Source: Chara braunii
Lineage: Eukaryota > Streptophyta > Charophyceae > Charales > Characeae
Direction of reading: 5' to 3'
Assembly (NCBI GenBank): GCA_003427395.1
Contig: BFEA01000234.1
Span: 293,579 to 316,790, forward strand
Length of the DNA: 23,212 nt
This document shows, piece after piece, positions 17,598 to 23,212 of the stretch (position 1 is the stretch's first letter; the number at the start of each line of letters is the position of its first letter). A program made the position numbers and the translations under genes. A model generated the notes under the pieces. The model saw only the letters and a list, made by a program, of their open reading frames with translations, was not told the DNA's origin and did not search any database.

Positions 17598-19769
17598 TTA
17601 TGTGGCGACTTGCCATTCACCGGTTCCCTCTACATACCGAGCGGCTAACAGCGGCCGCAGTCCCATCATAGTAAGTCTGGCCGATCTGGCTTGTTGAAGT
17701 ACATGTGGGGCTTTACCCTCTGCTATGTGTTGCAGGGATGTGAATTCCGGTTGGTATGCAGCGTTGAGCTTCTTCAGCTTTTCTGCTTGGGCCTCAATGA
17801 CTGCGAGATCCAACTCAAGGTCAGCGCGTGCTGTTTTCTTAGCAGTTTTTGTCTGACCATGGTTGAGATCCTGCTTCTTCTGTACTTTTGCAGCTTTCCA
17901 TTTCTTCGGGCGCAGATCCTGGAAGGGATCGTCAGAATCCTTGTTGTTCTCTTTTGCATCCATTTGACCCTGTTCTCTGACTCTTTTCTTCTCTGCGTAC
18001 CTGAATGCAGCATACTCTAAGAATTCTTCTTCTTTTTCCAGCAACTCGTATTTGTTGCAAGATGATTGGATCCCAGCGATTGTGCCCTGTTTCAGATTCC
18101 TCTCTATGTGTTTTAGGCACGCTGTTCGGATGTTGAACAGGTGTTCCCTCTCCCTCTTTGTGTTTTCGATGTACTCACGGAGCCATTGAAGAGACCTGTT
18201 GGGAGGGGAAGTCTGGTCGCTGATGGGGGCAGAGCCACTTGAACTTTTGTTGTCTTCACTGTCCTCTTCGTCCATGGCAAAGTCCGAGTCTTTAGCAGGC
18301 TTCTCCGTTACACTGTTTTTTGGGCTTGCATCTACGCCTTCAGCGCCTTCAGCAGTGTTAGCCCTCCTCCTCTTTGAATCAGCCTGTCCTCTCTCTTTGA
18401 TCGGGCTGTTGTCTAAGGTTCTCTTGTTTTCACACTGTAGGTTAGCTGTTTTTTGCCCGTTTTCAGTTTTGCTTTCGTTCTCTTTGAGCTCAATTATTTC
18501 CTGAGTCTGCTTTTGAAAATTTTCAGGTTCCTTGTTGTACTCCTGTTCGGCCTGTTCCCTTACTGTCTCTAGGTCCCAGAGCAGATCCTCCCTTGTTTTC
18601 TCCTCCCTAATGACACGGGAGTCATTCAGGGGTATCACATTGATCTTCGTGGGATTACCTGCTTCTTTCCCTGTTGCGTTTTTTTGCCACCTGCTGTCAG
18701 CCGGGGGAAAAATGTATGGCTTCTTGGTTGTGGCCTCCTTGTCTGAGTAATGCCATACCCAGTCAGGTTCCTCTAGATTATCGTCGAACACCCACCCATC
18801 ATAGGTAGAATCCACTATGAACCACGTGCCAGGGGCATCCTCCACCTCCACCAACATGTCGGGTAGGAGCTTCCTTTCCTTCTGATTCTTTGGAAATTTG
18901 GGGTTGTGTAGGTCAGTGCCGAGGTGGCCACGTTCTCTGCATCTGAAGCAGAGTGGCAAGGTCTTCGTAGAGATTTGGATGGACAGTTCTCTATCCTGAA
19001 TTGCGAATTTCCATTCCGTCGGGAAGACCGGTGGATCGTCGGTTTTCACCTCCAGGATTGTTGTCATTGTGCCACAGTGGGGAGCCAGAAACTTCGGCGT
19101 TGGCAAAATCCATTTAAGGATTTTGTTCGCTGGGTACTGTTCCTCCAATCTGTCGACCAGGAGTCCATGAAACGCTAACTGGATTCTATCAAACTGCACC
19201 CATAAATTCTCCTTCATCAACGTTTGTTTGTATGAGACTGTGTAGGTAGGATTTGGCCGTTGATTCGTTTGCTTTTTCCAAGCTGAGATTGTGCAGACCG
19301 AGCCATTGCAATTCCTTGATTTCATTTCAGACGCTATCAACGCGTGCTTCTCATGGTTGAACACCACCATGATCGAATTGCGACCCAGACTTTGTAGCGA
19401 GAAAGCATCGTTGATGTTTTTCATTTTTTCTTCTTTCTTAATTGTTGCAATCACCCATTTTTTTTTTTCCGCTGGCATAAGCTCAGCTCCGCTCCTTGCA
19501 AAGCTGAAAATCACACCATGTTTCTCGTGAAATTCGTCAAGTTCAACCACTTTTTCTTCAGGGTACTTCCAGACAACAATTTCTTCTTCCTTGCCTTGCG
19601 TGTTGGGCAGTGTTTCTTTCACCTGTATGCCTTCGACCTTGGTTTTCTCAATGAGAAATTTTAAAGCTTCGTTGTCAACCACACTCGAAGTCATCTTGGT
19701 TGTCTGAGAGGTCCGCATCGCCGCCGATGAGTAGGTGGCGGCGGTACGGTCGTTCTTAGGGGCTTGCAT
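17598..19769 (-). CDS. LINE ORF1 nucleic-acid-binding protein
   Basis: An uninterrupted 723-codon frame from ATG 19769 (MQAPKNDRTAATYSS) to TAA 17598-17600. Residues ~80-270 resemble the DUF4283-like region of plant LINE ORF1 proteins (VIATIKKEEKMKNINDAFSLQ, LWVQFDRIQLAFHGLLVDRL, ILEVKTDDPPVFPTEWKF). A zinc knuckle follows at ~273-287 (CFRCRERGHLGTDLHN), in which the usual fourth Cys is replaced by Leu. The middle is acidic and Ser-rich with a basic KRRRAN patch, and the C-terminal part is charged and probably helical (KEEEFLEYAAFRYAEKKRVREQ). ORF1 would coat LINE RNA. It has no lesion, in contrast to ORF2. Confidence 0.85.
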   Translation of the reverse strand: MQAPKNDRTAATYSSAAMRTSQTTKMTSSVVDNEALKFLIEKTKVEGIQVKETLPNTQGKEEEIVVWKYPEEKVVELDEFHEKHGVIFSFARSGAELMPAEKKKWVIATIKKEEKMKNINDAFSLQSLGRNSIMVVFNHEKHALIASEMKSRNCNGSVCTISAWKKQTNQRPNPTYTVSYKQTLMKENLWVQFDRIQLAFHGLLVDRLEEQYPANKILKWILPTPKFLAPHCGTMTTILEVKTDDPPVFPTEWKFAIQDRELSIQISTKTLPLCFRCRERGHLGTDLHNPKFPKNQKERKLLPDMLVEVEDAPGTWFIVDSTYDGWVFDDNLEEPDWVWHYSDKEATTKKPYIFPPADSRWQKNATGKEAGNPTKINVIPLNDSRVIREEKTREDLLWDLETVREQAEQEYNKEPENFQKQTQEIIELKENESKTENGQKTANLQCENKRTLDNSPIKERGQADSKRRRANTAEGAEGVDASPKNSVTEKPAKDSDFAMDEEDSEDNKSSSGSAPISDQTSPPNRSLQWLREYIENTKREREHLFNIRTACLKHIERNLKQGTIAGIQSSCNKYELLEKEEEFLEYAAFRYAEKKRVREQGQMDAKENNKDSDDPFQDLRPKKWKAAKVQKKQDLNHGQTKTAKKTARADLELDLAVIEAQAEKLKKLNAAYQPEFTSLQHIAEGKAPHVLQQARSARLTMMGLRPLLAARYVEGTGEWQVAT

Positions 19770-19876
19770 TCTATTGTTCGAGAGGAAAACCTTAGTGCTT
19801 TACCCGTAGAAGAGGAGGAGAGAGTTTGTGGGGAGTGGGAGCAAGTTGAGAGTTAGAGGATTCCGGACAGATGAGA

Positions 19877-19943
19877 GGGGGGGGGGGGGGGGGGGGGGGG
19901 GCCCATTTTTTTTTTTTTTTTTTTATTTTTTTTTTTTTTTTTT
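19877..19943. repeat. G25 run next to interrupted poly(T)
   Basis: Twenty-five G's, then CCCA, then T19, A and T18 on the plus strand. The G run could form a quadruplex. Such paired homopolymers are also places where assemblies go wrong. Confidence 0.95.
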
Positions 19944-20703
19944 AGCAGGTGAGGTGTCAGGAAGCGCCGACTGTACGAGGGTGGAGTGACTGCTTGGATG
20001 GATGCGAAGCAGTGGGTGAAGCGAGGGGTGAGACGAGATGAAAAACAGCTTCACGCTCCGAAGCCAAGCCGTATATCGCAGTGCTGGTATGGGGGCGAGG
20101 TCCTGTCAGGGATGCTTGAGTATGGGACGGGGAGGGGTTTGAAGGTGCTAGGGTAGTAGGGGGATGTTAGTAGTAGGTAAGGAATGAGTCGGGAAAAAGG
20201 GATCAGCAAGTGGAGGGTGGAGGGGGTTCACACCAGTTTGTCTCGTCTTGCCCTAAAATCTGTTACAGTTATCATTCTTGTCTGGACCTGGACTTGTGGA
20301 CAGGTCTTGTGCTTGTCTTTCTTGTTTGTATCTGCTCTTGCTGTCGTTCAAATACCTTTGTCTCTTGTCGCTCGTGGAGAAGGATGCTGTACTCTTGGCA
20401 TCGAACAGGGAGGGCTCTTTCTGAAGTCGCCCTTTCCTATTCAGGGCCGTGTGGAATAAGTTTTTGCTGGCTCTTGTACTTGTTTCCCAGTGGGCCCCTC
20501 GTCTTTCTGTCGTGAAGTGTAGTCCTCCCGTTTTTTCTGTAATTGGAAAACTTTAAGGCGAAACGACGCAGAGTCTAAAAAACTCCGCCGTGGAATCTTC
20601 AGACTTGGAAAGTGCCCAAATCTTGAAACTGCGCCTGCTTCTCTCGGTCCTCTGCTTCCTCTTGGGTCTCTCATGTGATGCTGATAGATCCTCCTTAGAT
20701 GAT

Positions 20704-20870
20704 CGGCTAGATAGTGCTACTATCCGTCCTCTACGAGCAGCTGCTCGTAGCGAACTCCAATCTAACGGCTAGATAGTGTTACTGTCCGTCCTCTTCGAGT
20801 AGATGCTCGTAACGACTCTGATCTTGAAACTCGGGTGCATCTCATGGAAAACGGACGGCTAGATTGTATC
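20704..20870. repeat. Diverged ~62-bp tandem repeat in the LINE 5' UTR
   Basis: CGGCTAGATAGTG starts units at 20704 and 20766, and a partial third starts at 20856 (CGGCTAGATTGT). Units one and two share GTCCTCT and GCTCGTA blocks. Unit one contains a perfect 20-bp palindrome at 20731-20750. Confidence 0.8.
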
Positions 20871-21107
20871 CTCTTGAGCGTTCGGACATCCGTCACCCTC
20901 TCACGGGATGAATCTCCCCGGGATAAGCGGTGAGATACCTCGATGCTACAAATCAGCGCCTAGGCGCTCTATCGTGCGGCGCCCCCGATGGCTCTGCCCC
21001 TAGCGCTAGCGCGTGATGGGCGAGACGCACGACGGTGCGGCGCTCGACGGCGTGGCGGCGCGAGAATTAGCGCATCACCCTAGCGCTAACCTGCGACGCG
21101 TTCGACC

Positions 21108-21124
21108 CAAAGTCCCCTTTTTTT
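21108..21124. repeat. LINE target-site duplication, right copy
   Basis: Identical to 3024-3040 over 17 bp. Followed by AAGGAAAA, the original host sequence after the nick. Confidence 0.9.
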
Positions 21125-21828
21125 AAGGAAAACAAAACAAGTTTTCCCAGGGTCCACCAGTGCGGGCGGTATGAGACACACCCACTAGTGTCTCCCCACA
21201 GGCGATGGTTCCGTTCTATTGGTAGGGAGCAGCACTTGCTGGAAAACGGATCCAGCGTCCCCTTAGATGTATATATAGACGGCGATATTATAATAGACCA
21301 ATATGAGTTTAAATCGGTAGTCATGGGGCGGTGAACCCTCCAGGGGATGGCCAGAGGGACAGCCCTTGCCCTTATGCCACCTCCCTCCCAAACCAACTCA
21401 ACTCGACAACCCTCCCCCCCCGAAGGTGGTTTCAATGAGAAAGAGTTGTCAATCTGTCCGTTTACGAAAGCCTAGGGAGTAGTCCTTCGGGCATGGCTCC
21501 ATTTGCTGGTGCTCACCATGCTGCCACCCTGCCCATTTCACCATTGTAATCTGTCCCCCCTTGCCTCCCCCGAGGCAGTTCCTGCCTGTGAATAACCCCC
21601 TACTTGGTACAGAGGGTCTACGTACGGCCCATCCGACCAGGCGGTCGAACGGTTGTACGGACCAGTCGGACAGGACCGTACTATGCCGCCTTCAGGGCCA
21701 AAAAATCTGCCAAAAAGAAAAGAAAAGCGGGTGGGGGGGGGGGGGTACAACACAAAAAGCTCTACAACCCCTTTTTTTGGGTCTAAATTTCTAAAAGTTA
21801 AAAAACATTAAAACGAGAGCAGCCGTGT

Positions 21829-21850
21829 GAGGGAGCGCGCGCGCTCCCTC
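21829..21850. repeat. Perfect 22-bp palindrome
   Basis: The half-site GAGGGAGCGCG is followed directly by its reverse complement. It sits in purine/pyrimidine and GCGC-rich low-complexity sequence. Confidence 0.9.
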
Positions 21851-21897
21851 TGTCTCTGTCTCTCTCAAGCGGGCATGCGCGCGACTCACACAGCGCG

Positions 21898-21936
21898 CGC
21901 GAGAGAGAGAGAGAGAGAGTATGTGTGTGTGTGTGT
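21898..21936. repeat. (GA)n-(GT)n compound microsatellite
   Basis: A GA run of about nine units is followed by a GT run of about seven, next to CGCGCGCG-rich sequence. Confidence 0.9.
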
Positions 21937-22062
21937 TCGGAAATTATCATGTGGCGCATACGCCATGTAGTCTACTGTTTCAGTCGTAAACCAGGTCCAC
22001 CCATAGCCCATCACATACCGTAACGGTTTCAATTGCCACCCATCCATGCTACCTTTGAAGAG

Positions 22063-22458
22063 TAAAATGACATGACATTGTTTTTTTTTTTTTTTTAAGT
22101 CCAGGGTGTTGTAGAGGCCAGTTACTAGGCACACATTGATTGCCGGAAGCGGTCAGCCGTGGTCGCCCTGAGGAGGCGAGGCCACCTCCAATCCCATCCT
22201 CGCGTCAATATTCCTAGCGCATCCCCTATCCCTACTATCCTACCTCAGTGTGACCAGCACTCAGGACCATCACCCTTCCAGTATCGAGGAAAACTTGGAC
22301 CAAACAGTAGTGACAGGCACCAGGGCTAGCGACCCTGCCCTGGTTGAAGCATAATCGAACGAGGCTCGTCGTACGGGTACTTCGGACACCAGGCTCAAGC
22401 AATCACCAATTGGCCCCTAAATTGACCAACTAGTAATTTAAAAGCATAAAATGACATG
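22063..22458 (-). mobile_element. Possible short retroposon (SINE-like) with 12-bp direct repeats
   Basis: TAAAATGACATG occurs at 22063-22074 and 22447-22458. The enclosed 372 bp has a T16 run (22081-22096) near its left end, which would be a poly(A) tail on the minus strand. The size and layout fit a SINE or processed retrocopy. Six bases separate the left repeat from the T run, which is untidy for a tail. No clear tRNA-type promoter boxes were identified, and a chance 12-bp match in AT-rich sequence is possible. Confidence 0.35.
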
Positions 22459-23212
22459 TAACAGTTGATGACTGACATTTCAACTCAGTATTCAGTTTGG
22501 TATTTCAATACAAACATGCATCATGGAGACAGCATAGATCCTATGAGAGAAGTTGTGAAAGCACCGAGAGGGAATTTCACATGATCGAGGAAGACAGTAG
22601 ACAAGATTTGAATGACAGACGGTTTAGATCGATAGACATATTAGAGGTACCCTGTGAATTCCGAGGACTAGCCACGGATGGTCCGAGCAGATCTTCGGTG
22701 ATTATTGCTCGGCGCTGGTGATTTTTACAGCAACCGGGTAAGGAGAGCAGGCATTGCGTGGCAAATGAGGAGGGGGCATATGTCATGCCATATAGTTATG
22801 GACCGATCTCATTAGACGGGATTGGAAGGAGTAGGAGGCAAGCTTAAGTTAAGCCAAGTAAGCCAAGTATACGATGGATTGAGATCAGAATAGGAGTGGT
22901 CGGCATTCATTGAATCCAGGAGATAGGAGGGCTCTTCATTAGCATCGAGGGGCAGTCAACCCATACTCAGATGGACCAGTGGGAGGATCACACATAGAAA
23001 GGAAGAGAAAAAAAAAGAGCGGAGAGGTCCTTTGGGCTAGGAAGATTCTCACGCCCGACCTGTCCTGCCCGGCCGGGCACCCGGGGTTACCAAAGGGGTC
23101 TAAAGGGGGGTGCCTTTGTGTGATTCTGTTAATTTCTTTTTTAACTCCGATTCTGTGAGGAATTATAAGTTAAATGTCAACCTCAGCTAAAAGTCGTTCG
23201 TATTTCAATTCT
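22459..23212. other. Host flank to window end, no supported gene
   Basis: No recognisable coding region. A 74-codon open frame at 22497-22721 has no familiar motif. A 12-bp palindrome GCCCGGCCGGGC lies at 23067-23078 in a short GC-rich patch. Confidence 0.45.

Larger units (their letters stand above)
3034..21107 (-). mobile_element. L1-type LINE, defective, about 9.3 kb without the nested element
   Basis: A non-LTR retrotransposon on the minus strand. From its 5' end: 5' UTR (21107-19770), ORF1 nucleic-acid-binding protein (19769-17598), spacer, ORF2 with APE-type endonuclease, reverse transcriptase and a C-terminal Cys/His segment (16932-12544 and 3777-3652), 3' UTR, AATAAA and poly(A). A 17-bp duplication flanks it. 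The reconstructed empty site reads ...CCCCTTTTTTT/AAGG, so the nick fits the L1 TTTT/AA preference and the target T's could prime on the tail. A Ty3/gypsy element (3778-12543) is inserted near the ORF2 end. ORF2 carries at least nine lesions, so the copy cannot supply its own RT. The 5' end is probably complete, since the TSD lies beyond a long 5' UTR. Confidence 0.88.
19770..21107 (-). promoter_or_regulatory. LINE 5' UTR / internal promoter region
   Basis: About 1.3 kb from the TSD border to the ORF1 start. LINEs carry their promoter inside the 5' UTR. In LINE sense it starts CpG-rich with palindromes (20955-20968) and an 11-bp direct repeat CCCTAGCGCTA (20998-21008, 21078-21088). A diverged tandem repeat follows (about 20704-20870), then unique sequence, then an A-rich double tract and a C run (plus-strand T's 19906-19943 and 25 G's 19877-19901), 108 bp before ORF1. 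No gene was recognised in it. Confidence 0.65.
21125..22062. other. Host flank right of the LINE, no supported gene
   Basis: Mostly unique sequence, with a small hairpin at 21127-21147, a G13 run at 21733-21745, a 22-bp palindrome at 21829-21850 and GA/GT microsatellites near 21898-21936. Short open frames occur, including one at 21604-21786 ending in AKKSAKKKRKAGG, but none has recognisable homology. Confidence 0.5.

Noticed and set aside
20184-20459. Plus-strand open frames in the LINE 5' UTR
   Set aside because: They are short, lack domains, and lie antisense to the LINE.
21604-21786. 60-codon open frame with a Lys-rich end resembling a nuclear localisation signal
   Set aside because: The Lys run comes from an A/G-rich tract next to a G13 run. 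No start context or homology is seen.

Overview
The window looks like nuclear DNA of a green-lineage (streptophyte) organism. The Ty3/gypsy element carries a primer-binding site matching initiator-Met tRNA, as plant retrotransposons usually do, and a chromodomain. The LINE carries a plant-style ORF1 (DUF4283-like region plus zinc knuckle), and CCCTAAA-type motifs are present. The style of the gag protein reminds me of charophyte algae such as Chara, but that is recognition, not proof. No tRNA, rRNA or CRISPR array was found.

Layout. (1) Positions 1-3023 hold a (CA)n microsatellite, then a minus-strand gene for a BTB/BACK protein with a C-terminal SPRY-like domain. That gene has one in-frame TGA and one frameshift at a homopolymer. 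Behind it lies an ACN-rich trinucleotide repeat. (2) Positions 3041-21107 are one LINE on the minus strand, interrupted by a complete Ty3/gypsy element. The LINE reads right to left: about 1.3 kb of 5' UTR (21107-19770), intact ORF1 (19769-17598), a spacer with a small ORF and a hairpin, a badly broken ORF2 (16932-12544, continuing at 3777-3652), then a 3' UTR with AATAAA and a poly(A) tail (poly(T) at 3034-3050). A 17-bp target-site duplication flanks it (3024-3040 and 21108-21124). The reconstructed target reads TTTTTTT/AA at the nick, as L1-type endonucleases prefer. (3) Positions 3778-12543 are the gypsy/chromovirus element: two 857-bp LTRs differing at only three called bases, a PBS, a 1.4 kb leader, gag, protease, RT/RNase H, integrase and a chromodomain-like tail. 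A CTAC duplication flanks it. (4) Positions 21125-23212 are the other side of the original locus. No convincing gene is visible there, but there is a perfect 22-bp palindrome, microsatellites and a possible small poly(A)-tailed retroposon.

History inferred: host locus, then LINE insertion by target-primed reverse transcription, then insertion of the gypsy element into the last part of LINE ORF2. Excising the gypsy element with one CTAC copy restores an uninterrupted LINE reading frame across the junction, which ties the story together. Both elements combine fresh-looking borders (near-identical LTRs; perfect TSD and tail) with coding regions full of stops and frameshifts. They may have been mobilised in trans as already defective copies, or the assembly may carry errors. 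I see no undescribed multi-gene system. The most notable content is the nested architecture, the lesion pattern and several unexplained repeat structures in the element leaders.
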